From: Ramicandelaber brevisporus
Taxonomy: Eukaryota > Kickxellomycota > Ramicandelaberales > Ramicandelaberaceae
Assembly: GCA_025201865.1 (NCBI GenBank)
Contig: MU602671.1
Location: 61,639-121,375 of the forward strand
Reading direction: 5' to 3'
Length of the DNA: 59,737 nt
This document shows, one piece after another, positions 1-11,900 of this stretch. A program made the translations under genes and the position numbers. Numbering within the stretch: the first letter of the stretch is position 1; every line of letters begins with the position of its first letter. The notes under the pieces are model-generated. The model was not told the origin of the DNA. It did no database searches and worked only from the letters and a program-made list of their open reading frames with translations.

Positions 1-136
1 TTTCTTTTTTACGTCATATTCTCAGCCTATCGCTGGCACTGCTCTGCTCGACTTGATCGTCTCCAAACCACTCTTGCCGACCAGCTTGATTAAAAAAAAA
101 ACAAGAACGAGCCTGTCTAGACGCTAACGTGCAGCC

Positions 137-1252
137 ATGTCACAGAACTGGAGGAACATCAACAACTGGCACTGGGTTGACAAGTCCTGTCTGCCTTGGG
201 CGAGATCTTACTTTGAGCGCGAACTGGTCGGCACCAGTACGACGAGCGCTGATGGCAAGATTGCGGCAGAGATCTCCAGCCTGACCAGTGTGGAGGGCGA
301 CGTTGACCTGAACATGCGGAAGGGCAAGATCATCTCCATCTTCGATGTCGTTATCAAGCTCAACTGGAAGGGCACCTTCACCAAGGAGGCAGCTGGCGAG
401 AGTGAGGATGAAGCTTCCGATGTCGTTACTGCATCTGGCACCATCAACATTCCAGAGGTTGCCCATGATACAGATCCTAGCGACTACGTGTTTGAGGTGA
501 CCATGTTTGGCTCCGAGAACGCCTCCAGAGAAACTGCAGCCATCAAGGAACTCGTTCGCACGCAGCTTGGTAAGGCTCTCACCCCAAAGCTCATCAAGTT
601 CAGCGGCGATTTGATTGCTGAGCACACCTCAGGCTTGCTCGGCGGGTCTCCAGCACCAGGCAGCACCAACGGCAGCGCTCCAGGAACGCCAGGTGTAACA
701 ATCATGAAGAGCGCCACTCAGATTGGCAGCAGTCGTTCAGCTACTCCAGTGAGCCAGGTTGGCGCTTCAGTTCCAGCTGCTGTTGCCGAGTCGCTGGCCA
801 AGAAGTCTGCAACTTCCTCTCCAGCACCATCAGCCTCAGCCGATATCAACACTGTGACGGTGAAGCAGGACATTGAATTCGTGGCATCTGCCCAGGATTT
901 GTACTTGGCTCTGGCAGACAAGGCTCGCATGTCCGCGTGGACTCGCAGCCCAGTCATCTTCGATGCTCAGCCTGGTGCCCCATTTTCGCTCTTCAACGGC
1001 AACATCCAAGGCACCGTGGTCAGCGCCGAGCCAGGCAGCCGCTTGAAGCTCAAGTGGCGCTCCAGTTCTTGGCCAGCCGGTCACCACTCCGATGTCGATA
1101 TCCACCTGGTTCAAAGCCGCGAGTCTGTCATTCTCAAGCTTGTTCAGGACGGCGTCCCAGTTGGTCTGGAGGAAATCACGGAGCGCAACTGGCACCAGTT
1201 CTTCTGGGGTCCAATTAAGAGCACTTTTGGCTATGGTGCAACCACCTTCTAA
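137..1252 (+). CDS. AHA1: Aha1, activator of Hsp90 ATPase
   Basis: Predicted cytosolic co-chaperone that binds Hsp90 and stimulates its ATPase. The 371-residue protein has both family domains. The N-terminal Aha1 domain (about residues 8-160) opens with NINNWHW at residues 8-14, a perfect match to the conserved NxNNWHW motif known to influence Hsp90 nucleotide exchange. The C-terminal AHSA1 (START-like) domain (about 245-371) contains WRSSSWP and ends TERNWHQFFWGPIKSTFG. The two are joined by a Ser/Ala/Pro/Thr-rich linker (about 170-240), as in yeast Aha1. Start is the first ATG after an A/T-rich leader. No intron is visible. The stop lies 109 bp from the convergent DNAJC9 stop. Length is close to that of yeast Aha1, and codon use is biased as in well-expressed neighbours. 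Confidence 0.96.
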   Translation: MSQNWRNINNWHWVDKSCLPWARSYFERELVGTSTTSADGKIAAEISSLTSVEGDVDLNMRKGKIISIFDVVIKLNWKGTFTKEAAGESEDEASDVVTASGTINIPEVAHDTDPSDYVFEVTMFGSENASRETAAIKELVRTQLGKALTPKLIKFSGDLIAEHTSGLLGGSPAPGSTNGSAPGTPGVTIMKSATQIGSSRSATPVSQVGASVPAAVAESLAKKSATSSPAPSASADINTVTVKQDIEFVASAQDLYLALADKARMSAWTRSPVIFDAQPGAPFSLFNGNIQGTVVSAEPGSRLKLKWRSSSWPAGHHSDVDIHLVQSRESVILKLVQDGVPVGLEEITERNWHQFFWGPIKSTFGYGATTF

Positions 1253-1361
1253 AACTGCCTTCTATTTAACGATTCCCTTTTCTATTACTATTATTACTTT
1301 TACTTTTAAAACAAAAGGCACTTTAAATCAAATGAATTACAGAGTAGTTGGTTTGGTTATC

Positions 1362-2420
1362 TTAGCGAGTGCTTTTCTTCTTGTTCCCAAACAGCTTGGC
1401 TTGAATCTTTTCGAATTCTTCATCAGTTGGTGGTGGCGGATCATCCGAGCGTTTGCCCTTGGCGCCGTACTTGTTTTCCAGTCGATTCATGAGAGCATCC
1501 ATGCGGGCTGTCTGCTTCCGCTTGATCAGCGTCCGCAGCTGAGAGAATTCGTCATCGTTACCATCGTCATCCACATATGCATCCGAGTCTTCCATGTCGT
1601 CATCCTCGTAATCATCGTCATCTTCTTCTTCTTCTTCATCTTCGCTATCTGCTTTAGCACGGCGACCGCCATTCTTCTTCTGCTTCTTCTGCTTCTGCTG
1701 TTTTGCGCGCTGCTTGGCTGCGTCCTTCTTTGACATCTCGCCACGCAGAACCTTGTCATAGCCAAGCTCTTTGGCCAACAGCTCAGCTTGAAGTGCCTCG
1801 GCCTCTGCTTCGCGCCTGCGTTTCTTTTGAGCCTTTGTCGAGCTCGAGTCCTTCCACTTTAACAGCGTTTCAACTTCGCCACGCGCAATAGCCCCATTGA
1901 TAATCTCGACAAAGCGAGCCTCGTCGTCAGATGGAGGCAGAGATGATGCCAACGGTACGTGCTCCATAATCGTCGTCAGCGATCCATCACCGCTGTTCTT
2001 GTACGCCTCAACGACATCGCGACTCTCTTCCTCCGAACCCTTGTACTTGCGCGAGAATTCCTCAATTGTCTGCGCACTAACAACACCGTTCCACAGCTCT
2101 TCAAAGTACGCGTCCCATTCCTTGCCCGATTTCATTGCATCCAAGTCAAGATCGAGATCCGCAGTACTGCCCGTGCGATCATATCGAGCACGCTTGGTCT
2201 CATCGCTCAGAATTGCGTATGCAAACGAAATGGCCTGGAAACGCTTTGTTGCCGCAGCAAGTGCTGAAGCAGAGAGCTTTTGCTGCTGCAGTCGATCCGG
2301 GTGATGGCGAAGAGCTAACAAGCGGTATGCACGCTTGATGTCGTCGGCACTGGCGTCCTCGGCTACACCCAGCGTCTCGTACAGATCGTCTGTTGCAAAC
2401 TCGAGAGTAGAATCAGTCAT
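1362..2420 (-). CDS. DNAJC9-like J-domain protein
   Basis: J-domain co-chaperone of the DNAJC9 type; the animal member is known as a histone H3-H4 co-chaperone that recruits Hsp70. The 352-residue protein begins with a J domain (about residues 11-81) with the Hsp70-activating HPD motif in LRHHPDR and DETKRARYD at its end. The family middle region follows: YKGSEEESRDVVEAY, then IMEHVP, then a DEARFVEIINGAIARGEV-like segment. After it comes a Lys-rich helix with KKQKKQKKNGG (possible nuclear signal), a highly acidic stretch (EEEEEDDDDYEDDD) typical of histone-binding proteins, and a basic C-terminal region (KRKQTARMDALMNRLENKYG). Start is ATG. Family assignment is firm; histone binding is inferred from the family and the acidic tract. 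Confidence 0.88.
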   Translation of the reverse strand: MTDSTLEFATDDLYETLGVAEDASADDIKRAYRLLALRHHPDRLQQQKLSASALAAATKRFQAISFAYAILSDETKRARYDRTGSTADLDLDLDAMKSGKEWDAYFEELWNGVVSAQTIEEFSRKYKGSEEESRDVVEAYKNSGDGSLTTIMEHVPLASSLPPSDDEARFVEIINGAIARGEVETLLKWKDSSSTKAQKKRRREAEAEALQAELLAKELGYDKVLRGEMSKKDAAKQRAKQQKQKKQKKNGGRRAKADSEDEEEEEDDDDYEDDDMEDSDAYVDDDGNDDEFSQLRTLIKRKQTARMDALMNRLENKYGAKGKRSDDPPPPTDEEFEKIQAKLFGNKKKSTR

Positions 2421-2948
2421 TGACAGAAATCAAGCAAGCAAGCAAACAATCAAGAAAATATTTGTTTATTTGTATATGTGCAGTATGTGCACTAACCAGA
2501 ACTTTGATTGCACAGCAAACAACACCAACAGCATGTAGTAGCATCTGACAACATTTGACAGGTTCGCCAACATGTCGTAACCAATCACGACAGATCCAAG
2601 AGCAAATGTGCCCCCAGTTCATCCATCTCCGGAGAATTTCAGCACGGTGCCGCTGCTGCGTACAAAAAAAAACATGCTTTTGTAAGCGTCAAAATACGGA
2701 TGCATCGCTTGCAACACTCACAGTGCCCCAGGTCAGAGCCGCTGATTGGCTGTTTGCTTGCTGCCAAGTGAAGTCTTGGCACTGACTTTTGGCGCATAAA
2801 AGTATTGAAACAAGTGTCTTCTTCGACAACCTCGCCAAGCCAGTGTCTGCCTGTATCAACAGCTCATTCACCACACGCACACGCACACGCACACGCACAC
2901 ACTACAAACACACTCACTTATACTTACACACTACAAACACGAACATAA
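2421..2948. promoter_or_regulatory. Divergent promoter, DNAJC9-like / membrane protein
   Basis: Non-coding stretch between two divergent start codons. It holds CCAAT at 2581-2585, its complement ATTGG at 2745-2749, and a TATA-like CATAAAAG at 2795-2802, about 150 bp before the plus-strand ATG. The last 75 bp (about 2873-2947) is an AC-rich repeat with hardly any G outside CACACG units, the kind of CA/CT-rich leader seen before other genes here. No credible extra gene is seen. Confidence 0.55.
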
Positions 2949-4250
2949 ATGTCTGCCAAGAACGACTATCCATACACCGACATCGAGAGCGGCCTTGCTC
3001 ACACCGCTCACGCTGTCGAAGATGGTGCTGAGCAGCACAACTGCACCGCCTGTGCCGTTCGCGTTGAACGCCACACCCAATGCCAGTCCCGCGGCAAGCG
3101 CATTGGCAAGGCTGTCCTCGTCATTGGCGCCATTGTCCTGGCTGGTATGTACTTCAAGGGTCACTACTGCCACCGCCACAAGGGCCACCATGGCAAGCCA
3201 TCCACTCCATCCAAGCCATCCTCTCCAAGCTCTCCTGAGGCATCTGGTGACCCCACCAAGATTGTACCACAGTCAGCCGTGCACAGCTCGAACACATTGA
3301 TGGCCATCGCCAAGGAGCCACTCCGTGATGGCGAAATCGGCCAGGGCAAGTACTGCAAGGATGCCACTATCCCATATACTGGCAACACTGGCTACAGCTT
3401 CAAGGTCCCAGCCAGCGCTGCAGACGGTGCCGCGTCCTTCAACCTGACCATCCAGGGCATCGTTGAGTCCGACATTGCCTTCAAGTACCGCGATGATGCC
3501 GAGCCAGTCTGGACGGTCACGAACGAGCTCTTCGTCAACGACGAGTCTCTCCTCGACGATGTTTCCGTTGACGCTGGCATCCAGGAGCGCGACAATGACA
3601 TCAACAGCCACAAGTATGTTCTGCACCTGGACACTCAGCGCAGAAAAGACGACAAGCGCTGCGCCTACTCGAACATCGTGGTCACCATTCCTCGCGACAT
3701 TGACACCTACGAAAAGCTTCACGCTGGCTTCATCATTGGTGAGCTTGACCACACTCCGCTCAGCTCGCTCAAGTTCAACAAGGTTAGCCTCGGTGCTGTT
3801 GTGTCTACTTTTGAGAACCTGCGTCTGAGTGCTACCCAGGGAAGCATCGGTCTCGTCAAGGGCCAGATTGGTGGATCCATCTCCAATGCCAATACTGCCA
3901 GCATCGGCGTCGTTGAGGGCTCTGTTGATGTGCGTGTTGAGCTCCAGAGCAGCGCCAAGTCCGAGGACGAGGATGACGAGGGCAAGAAGACCAAGAACAA
4001 CATTGCCATCGGCGCTGTCAGCGGTGACATTGATCTCGCCGTTGTCCACGATGGCGTCAGCAAGTTCACCACCGCCACCATGTCCGGCCGCACCACTGTC
4101 TCTGGCACTGGCGACATTGCGTTCAAGACCAAGTCTTCTCACTTCAACATTGGCCGCCGCGCTGCGGATGGCTCAGAGCTGACTGCTGAGGAGGACACTT
4201 CCATCACTGCCTCCGCAGTCTCTGGCAGCGTCAACATCAACTACATTTAA
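2949..4250 (+). CDS. Type II membrane protein, beta-repeat ectodomain (DUF4097-like)
   Basis: Function not recognised. The 433-residue protein has a short cytosolic N-terminus with a Cys-containing patch (HNCTACAVR), a basic segment (RGKRIGK) and one membrane span at about residues 53-68 (AVLVIGAIVLAGMYF). Then comes a His-rich stalk (HYCHRHKGHHGK) and a Ser/Pro spacer, so it should be a type II protein with the bulk outside or in the lumen. From about residue 270 there are short repeated strands rich in G/S/T/V/N (for example GSIGLVKGQIGGSISNANT and ASAVSGSVNINY), the pattern of DUF4097/adhesin-like beta-solenoid folds. Few Cys in the ectodomain. Codon bias is strong, suggesting good expression. 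The fold assignment comes from pattern only. Confidence 0.8.
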   Translation: MSAKNDYPYTDIESGLAHTAHAVEDGAEQHNCTACAVRVERHTQCQSRGKRIGKAVLVIGAIVLAGMYFKGHYCHRHKGHHGKPSTPSKPSSPSSPEASGDPTKIVPQSAVHSSNTLMAIAKEPLRDGEIGQGKYCKDATIPYTGNTGYSFKVPASAADGAASFNLTIQGIVESDIAFKYRDDAEPVWTVTNELFVNDESLLDDVSVDAGIQERDNDINSHKYVLHLDTQRRKDDKRCAYSNIVVTIPRDIDTYEKLHAGFIIGELDHTPLSSLKFNKVSLGAVVSTFENLRLSATQGSIGLVKGQIGGSISNANTASIGVVEGSVDVRVELQSSAKSEDEDDEGKKTKNNIAIGAVSGDIDLAVVHDGVSKFTTATMSGRTTVSGTGDIAFKTKSSHFNIGRRAADGSELTAEEDTSITASAVSGSVNINYI

Positions 4251-4344
4251 ATTTATCAACTTCTCTGTTTTGTAGCATCTCTCATCTCGATCCTTTCTGC
4301 ACATTCATATTTTCTTGTTCTTGCTTTTATTCTCGATTTAAAAC

Positions 4345-5682
4345 TCATTTAGGCGATTTGCTCTTTGGAGTACCGCGCGAATACGGTGAATACCGCGATG
4401 ATTTGCCACCGCTGCTGCCGCCCATGGATGATGCGGGCTTAATGGACGAAAATGGCGACAGCTGACCCTCTGACCATCTCTCCAACCGTGAGTTCTCGCT
4501 ACATGAAATTAGCGAGCCAGTACGAGGATTCCATTCAAACCCACGAACGACATCCGATGAAAAGTCTTCCTCCTCTTCTCCCTCTTCTTCGCCATTAGTG
4601 GACTTTGAGCCATTAATCTCGCTTGCAGTCGAGAGAGCAGCCATGGGCTTGACTGTAGGCATACCAGTCAATGTGCGATGCAATCTCAAGCCATCCGGTT
4701 CGACTCCAAGAATGTTAATGTCGCCTGTGTTCGATCCAGCGAATAAAAACAGCTGCTGTGCTTCTCTGTCATACTGGCAGCCAACTTGGTAGTTGAGCTG
4801 TACACCAAGCTGCTGCGACAGCTGTTTGATATCACCATAGTCGCGGATGGGTGTGCCTTCGGTTGCTGACCAAACCGAGAATGTCTCCATATCGTGTCCG
4901 CAGTAAATGTACTCATCATTTGGACCAAACAACCCTGCCCTTGCCACAGATGAGTTTGTATTGATTACTGTGATTGGCGCCTCGTCCTCATTGAATAAGC
5001 CATCAGGTCGTCTCGGAGTCGCTTCAGCATCAATATCCATGTCCATGGCATTTGGATCTGGCTGTGCTGCCAAGTCGTAAACACAAATGAATCCATCGGT
5101 GCCAGCTGACAACAGCCCCATTGGATTTGAATGATGGAACTGCAATGTGGTGATATCGTCGCTGTGTGATTCGACAAACTCTGCGGTAAGCTTGTTGTTG
5201 TTTCGCAAATCCCAAAACAAGATACGAGAATCCGAGCCAACCAGCTCCGTACCTGCCGCCAAAAATCGTCCGTCGGTATTGACATCAAAGCACAAGAGCG
5301 GCTTCTTGTTTGGTGCCTTGAACTCCATCTCTGGCTTACCAGATGATGACCGGACATCCCAGAATTTGACAGTGCCATCTACAGAACTTGACATTACAAC
5401 TCGTGCATCGCCATTTGACTGCTGCTGCTGCTGCTGCTGCTGTTGCTGTTGACTGAACGGCATTCGACTCTTGATTTGAGTTATTTGGCCACCATGGCTG
5501 CCCAGAACACTGACAAGAGTGAGACGGTCGGCGTCATACAGTTTGATCTGGTGATTAGACGCAGACGCGGCAATCTGAGCACCAGGAACACCCAGTGTGC
5601 CTACTGCCATGCAAACGTCGAATACATACACGTCCTCGTGCGTGAACACGGTCGTCGCCACGCGCTGATCAGGAAACTTCAT
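4345..5682 (-). CDS. WDR89-like WD40 repeat protein
   Basis: WD40 beta-propeller resembling animal WDR89, a poorly characterised family. The 445-residue protein shows repeats with the usual ends: ASASNHQIKLYD, MSSSVDGTVKFWD, DSRILFWD, LSAGTDGFICVYD and HDMETFSVWS. The strip NEDEAPITVINTNSSVARAG followed by EYIYCGHD is the part most like WDR89. A CAG-encoded polyglutamine (about 5420-5450) interrupts the propeller near residue 80, and an acidic Glu-rich loop sits near the end. The C-terminal tail is Ser/Pro/Lys-rich. The ATG at 5682 is the first in frame. It is close behind a T-rich/TATA tract (5700-5720 on the plus strand), leaving very little room for a 5' leader, so an upstream exon cannot be excluded. 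Convergent with the preceding gene (94 bp). Confidence 0.82.
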   Translation of the reverse strand: MKFPDQRVATTVFTHEDVYVFDVCMAVGTLGVPGAQIAASASNHQIKLYDADRLTLVSVLGSHGGQITQIKSRMPFSQQQQQQQQQQQSNGDARVVMSSSVDGTVKFWDVRSSSGKPEMEFKAPNKKPLLCFDVNTDGRFLAAGTELVGSDSRILFWDLRNNNKLTAEFVESHSDDITTLQFHHSNPMGLLSAGTDGFICVYDLAAQPDPNAMDMDIDAEATPRRPDGLFNEDEAPITVINTNSSVARAGLFGPNDEYIYCGHDMETFSVWSATEGTPIRDYGDIKQLSQQLGVQLNYQVGCQYDREAQQLFLFAGSNTGDINILGVEPDGLRLHRTLTGMPTVKPMAALSTASEINGSKSTNGEEEGEEEEDFSSDVVRGFEWNPRTGSLISCSENSRLERWSEGQLSPFSSIKPASSMGGSSGGKSSRYSPYSRGTPKSKSPK

Positions 5683-5929
5683 CACCGCTTGAATCTGCGT
5701 TATATATATTTTTTTTTTTTAAAACTGCTGAATTCGCGAGAGTACTTCAAAATGGTCAGCATCGAAGTCGTTGTTGGCCACAACCAATCACAGCGCCTTA
5801 CACACATAGCTTAGAAGGTTACTAATAATACTACTAATGCTAATAAGAATACTAATAACTAAAAACAAAAAAAATTAAAGAGGAACAGAAGAATAAAAAG
5901 AAGAAAAAGAGGAAGAAAAGAAAGAGAAC

Positions 5930-8900
5930 TTAATAATGAGAAGTTCCCTTAAATGTCGGGAAACGAGCAACAATAGGCAGTGTACCAGATTCGTACATGT
6001 TGACAATGTTTTGTCGCTTCTTCTCTTGCTCGCGAGTCTTGGGAACGCTGCCGCGACGGATAAACACAACCTCGTCAACCATGATGCGATGTTCTTCGAG
6101 AATGCCCTGCACGATGCATGCGGCAGCGTTGAACATGTTGCACTTGGCTGGATCACTGAATCGCAAGCTGGCAGCCACAACCACCTGGTTAGTCTTGGTC
6201 TTGAACACAACGCAGCCGCTGCTCATCAGGTGCTCATGCGACGCCTCGGCAGTCTGCTCGACATCAATCAAAAAGTATGTGAATCCATTGACATCAAATG
6301 TGTCTGACATACGACCCAGCACAAACAGATATGGCTCCTCCGGAACGCCAGTCTCACGCATCTGTGGCGTTACATTCAAGTACAAGAAGCCAAGATCGCC
6401 AGTGCGCACATAGTGATACTCTGGATTGCCACCATCAATCTGGCCAATCATATCGGACGTGGCGTCAGCTGCGCCGCTCTGTGCGCCAAAGAAGCCAATT
6501 CCATGGGCATTGCTCTTGCTGTAGACCCAAATCTCACCAATTTCGCCAGCAGTGCATACGCGACGAGTAACTGGATTGACAATGGCCACCATGGTGTTGC
6601 TTGATACCTTGCCAGAGTCTTGCAGACGGAGACACAGCTGCTCCTCGGCCTCGTCTTCGCCGTTCGTGCCGCCAGCCTGAGCTGGAATGGTGGCAACCTT
6701 GCCCTTGCGCAGCATGTGTAAATCCAGACGAATGGTGAGCGGTTTGATGCCCAGATAAGCACGGGTGCTGACAATCGGATTCATGAAGTGGCCATACAGG
6801 TTGTTGACGGATGTATCTTCAAGTCTGTTTGCAAGGAAGAACGATAGAATTGCGCGGTAAGCATCCGGCGTTGGACGATCTTCAGTGGCAACAGTCATAT
6901 TCTTTACAGCATGCAGGGAGAAGTTTCTGTAATCAATGTTGCGCAAATAATACATTGTGTGCTCCAGCATCATCTGAGTCAAATATGCATCTTTGATTCT
7001 ATATTTGTTGACAATTTCAAACCAAACTTGAGGATTAGCATGGAAGTCAGCAGGGTGGATAAATATAGTAGAGCATCCATTGTACACACCCATTATAGTA
7101 GATTGGAAGAAGCCATAGCCATTGACAGTTCTAACACAAGCCAGCAGTGGATTGGCATGGGACATTTGCAGATCAGACTTTTGCTGCTGAGCATGCGCCA
7201 TTATAGCTTCGTGGGAGAATCTGACAAAATATGGCGGTGCATCTGGTGGCATGTATACCAAAATAAGCGCGTTAAATGTGGAGCTGTGCATTCTTTGATC
7301 ACTGCGCAGCCACCCATCTTGTCCAATCATTTTGTTTGGCTTAGCTGGTGCTTTGTTAATGTTGATCATGCGAGGCAGCTGAGGCAACTGAGGACGCACT
7401 CTCATATATGGCATGACTGTCTTTGGCTTCAGAGCTTCCTCACTGACTTCGGTGACTAAGATGGCGGTGACGCGTAAGTCAGCCGCAGTCATGATTATAG
7501 TGGAAATCTGCTCGGCATAGCGAGGTCCTTCAGGGAAAGAGAGTGGAATTGGAGTAACACCAATAGCAAAGCAGGCATGGATAGTGGCAACAAAATCAAC
7601 ACCAGGAGGCATGCACACAATGGCATGGTCGCCAAATCCAAGTCCCTTCTTCTGGCCAATATACTGGGCAATGGCTGAGACGCGCATGTTAAACTTCTTT
7701 AGTGTGATTTGAGATCTAACTTTACCTTTGGCATCAAATGACATGTAGGCCATATCATCGGGCGAAGCAAACGACCTGAATGCCAGCAAATCAACAATTG
7801 TCTTCATGTCACCAATTTTGGTCATTGTACGCTCGTCAAATGCATCGTGAGACAGCTCAAGAGAAGTGTGCTGCAGCCATCTACCAAACATAGCAATTGA
7901 AGCATCCTGAGAAATTAGCTGATCATCCAAGGATTCATCTTCATCATGGATATCAGGAATTCCCAAATCAATTCTGTCAACGCTCATTCTTAGATACAGA
8001 CACTTTAATTCACCTGCCTCAAATCTCGCTCTACACAAATGAGCATTTACAGTTCGACGACCATATTGGAATGCACGTGGAATTGCGCCGCTCTTGCATA
8101 CAACAACAGCAAAGCAATCCAATGAGTGAATTCTTCGCATTAAGTGGTAGACTCTATCAGCCAATGAGGGCAGAGCTGCATCAGAAAGCGACACGTGTTC
8201 ATTGGGTTCAACTACAATGACTGGTAAGAATGCATCATTAATTACCAGTTCAAATATAACACACTCGCTTACGTCTGTCATTCTACGCAGCACACTCGAC
8301 ACCAATGAATGAGTGTAATGAACTGCAACATCTCTGGCTCCACTGACTGGATCTCTAATATACTGTCTGATTCTGTCTTCATAAAATCCAAATATCACAA
8401 TCTGGCCTCTAATCAGCGCTCCCATTAATCCTGTTCTCAAAAATGGCTGTTCATCTGTTACCAACTCATTGTTGTTATTTGGATCAAACCTATAAAATGC
8501 AGAGAATATCGAATGGGTCAATTTCGGCAGAGCCCAAAAGCCAGATCCCAAACAAGGAGAATCAACCCAGATTTCACCAATTGAATCTGGATTGCACAGT
8601 ATCTTGGTCTCTGGATCTACTATGGCCACTGTAGCTTGCAACGAAGGGAATCCAAAGGTAGGCGTCCACATTACATTGCTCTCTTCCTCTTCATTCAGTG
8701 ATATTCCGCCAGCCAGCAAATGCTCTCCATTCTCAATCTCAACCACTGGACTCTGTTCACCAACCACGTGGATTCTGCCATGCAGTAAGGCGGCTCTATC
8801 CAATCCAAACGTGAACGTTTCATTTGGACCTGCACGCTGGGCTGCTCCGCCATATCTAGCTGTAGCCACTTCTCTCATGCTAAACAATAAGCTTCCATGC

Positions 8901-11900
8901 TCACACAATATGCATACAGGCATGATAACAGGTGATCCAGTATCGTTTAATATTTGGCCATAGTTACATCCTCTCGGGGCCAAAACGTGTCTTGAGACTC
9001 TGGTTTGCATCATTAAATCTGGATAGAATGTATCAATCAGCATTGTGCGCAATGAGCTCAACTCTGACGTTGTTTGGCCCTGAGCAAGAGAAGGAGTGTG
9101 GTTAGCGACGTGCTCCAGCCCAATGTTATCCAGCACACACATTGTTGCTCTGTACCGGCTGACGGTGGATACCCATGCACCTTGCTGCTCCAGTGCCACT
9201 CCAGATAAGAACACTGTGCGATGTCCACCAAACACTCCCATCAATGGCCCCATAATCAGTCCAATGTGCTGGCGTGGATCCACATGAACCATCACTGTAG
9301 TATCACTGGCCATAATCATCGAGTTACGTCCACTGTTGTTACCACTATTGTTATTGCCATTAGACAACGAGTGCGAGTGGCCTCCTCCATGATACGAGTC
9401 TCTCATGTTTCCACCGCCTGACAAGTCTTCGCGCGAACCACGGAGTCTACCAAGAGAAGGAATTCTACGAACAGCCTCTAGGCTCTGTCTGATACGAGTG
9501 CCAGGCGACGACGGTGGGCTCTGCTGATGATGTGGCGATGGCGAATAGCCTTCGGTGCCAGCTATTCCAAGAGCCACAGCCAGTTCTAAGCATTGCGTCA
9601 TTATAGCACCATGGGTGATCTGAACACCCTTTAATTCACCAGTTGGACTTTTAGCATATTCAATGTAAGCTAAATCATGAGGAGATAACGAAGCCATAGT
9701 CTCACCAACCAATGAATTGCTGTTCAAACTCAATCTGTTCAAATTGCCCGAATTGAAGCTGTTCAAATCATTGGTTTTCACCCATTCGATGTTACTTGGC
9801 CACGAGTCGCCTAATCTATGGATATCCTTGCTCAGTGCCTTCACATTCAAATCAGTTGTCAGTACTATTCTAGATTGGGTTCTAGTTAATACGTGTGTCA
9901 TTTCTGCAAATGAGTCGTTGGCCAATACAGGAACCGCAACCAGTCCAAGTGAGGCACATGCAAAGAATGCGGCAATAAAGTCCAGAATCTCGTATTTTCT
10001 ATAGACCAGTGCAACTCTTTCTCCTCTCTGAATAATGTTTCTATTCTTGAGCAATCCAATCACTCTCTCCGTCTTGCTAAGTGTTTTGCTCCATGACCAC
10101 GCTCCAGTCTCTCTCAGTTTAGAATCAACACAAACAAATGCTGGTGCCTTTGGCGTGGTTGCTGCGCGATGTCTAAGAACTGCTCCGAGATGACTGAATG
10201 ATGACATGATGAATCTCAACTGCTCTCCCACTGCCGTGTCTGGAATAGCACGTGGTCTACTCAGCGAACTGTACAATGGTGGCTCCAGCATTGCGTTGGA
10301 TCCATTTCCATTCATATCATTTGCAGACTGAGCCTGCATATCTGGCGTCATTTGTTGCTGTTGTTGTTGATCAAGTTGTTGCTGTGAAGTAGCTTGCTGC
10401 TGCTTACCTCCAAACATGTTCTTGAGTGACGAGAGAATACCTGTTCCTCCAGCTGCAGCTGCAGCTGCTGCTGCCTGAGTGGATGGAGATGCAGTCGATT
10501 GTTGATCCATTGATGGGGAAGCTGGTCCAGCCAATCGAGGTGAAGTTGGAACAGTAGGCTCGGATGAATGAGCTGCCGCCGCCGCCGCAGCAGCAGCCTG
10601 TGGAGTTGATGCTGCTCTCTGAGCTTCCTGCTGTTGTTGTTTCTGCTGCTGTTGTTGAATGGCACTGAATGCGGGAAGAGGCGGTGGTGCTGAAATATGA
10701 GCGTGGTCATCCATTCCTCCTCTAATAGAAGGCTCAGTCAACGCATCAGAGAACCATTCGCTCTGTCTGTACATTGATGGGACTCCTGTACTTACATTAG
10801 CAGCTGTTGTTGCTGTGGGAGTCTGCTGTTGATGTTGTTGGTGTGGCTGTAAATCCAAATCAGGCTGATATTCATCTGCATAGTTATTGTTCATGTTTGC
10901 CGGAGATGCTTTATTCGTATTATTACTTCCACGCATTGTCACTGTTCGAGGCAATGGCTGTTCCACATTGGTTCTATCTGATAATAACTGTTCATTTTCC
11001 ATCAATTTGCCCAATGGTGGATCATTCATATTTGGCGAACGCAAAATGCCATCGTCGCCTGACATGCTTGGATGTAATAATTGATCAGTTTGCTTTGTTG
11101 TGCGTTTAGACACTGGCTGCTGCTGCGGTTGCTGTTGTTGTTGCTGTTTATTTGCTCCAGTGCCCAAACCAGACAAGTCCTCTTCACCAAACAAGCCCAT
11201 TGAATCGCCTCCTCCAAACAACATTGGGAAGCGCTCAGCCAGTGGAGCACTCGCTCCAACAACCGACTGTGGCTGAGCATCTGGCAATGACGAGCCGTAG
11301 CTACTGCCTCCACCTTGTGTATCATATGCATCATATCCCGCCGGAGGTGCTGTGGCTTTGTTCATCATACGAGTTGATGATGTGCGAGGCGGAGGTGCAT
11401 TCGATACACGGCGAGCATTCTGGCTACTGTTTCCACCCATAGACAGTGCATCGAATTCATTAGTGGGGATACGCTGATTAATGTCATTTCCATATTCTGA
11501 AGATGAATCAAGAGAATCTGCAGCTGAGACACCAGGCAATGGCTGCAGAGAAGGAGTAGCAGCGAGGACATCATCAAACACACCAGCAGCACGACCAGGC
11601 TGTGAACCACCACCACCACCACCACCAGTAGATGACTGAGATAGAGCGGAAGGAGCACCAGCAGTGCCAGCACTAGTAGTGCTACTCGCATTAGAAGCTG
11701 TCTGATGGACTGGATTCAGCTGCGGTCTACGAGATGCAGTCGACTTGGTTCGAGGCAGAGGAACCCCAGCGCGCGTCATGGCTGAATATGACTGACTCTG
11801 CTGCTGAGAGTCTCCAAGGATGCTCGTCGTGTCACCTGCATATCTGTCCCCAAGCGGCGTGCCATATGTTGAATAAACACTGCGTCTCGATGCACGGGAC

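Noticed and set aside
3273-4142. 289-codon open frame antisense to the membrane protein gene
   Set aside because: Shadow frame produced by codon bias; Val/Asp/Asn repeats reflect the complement of the sense repeats.
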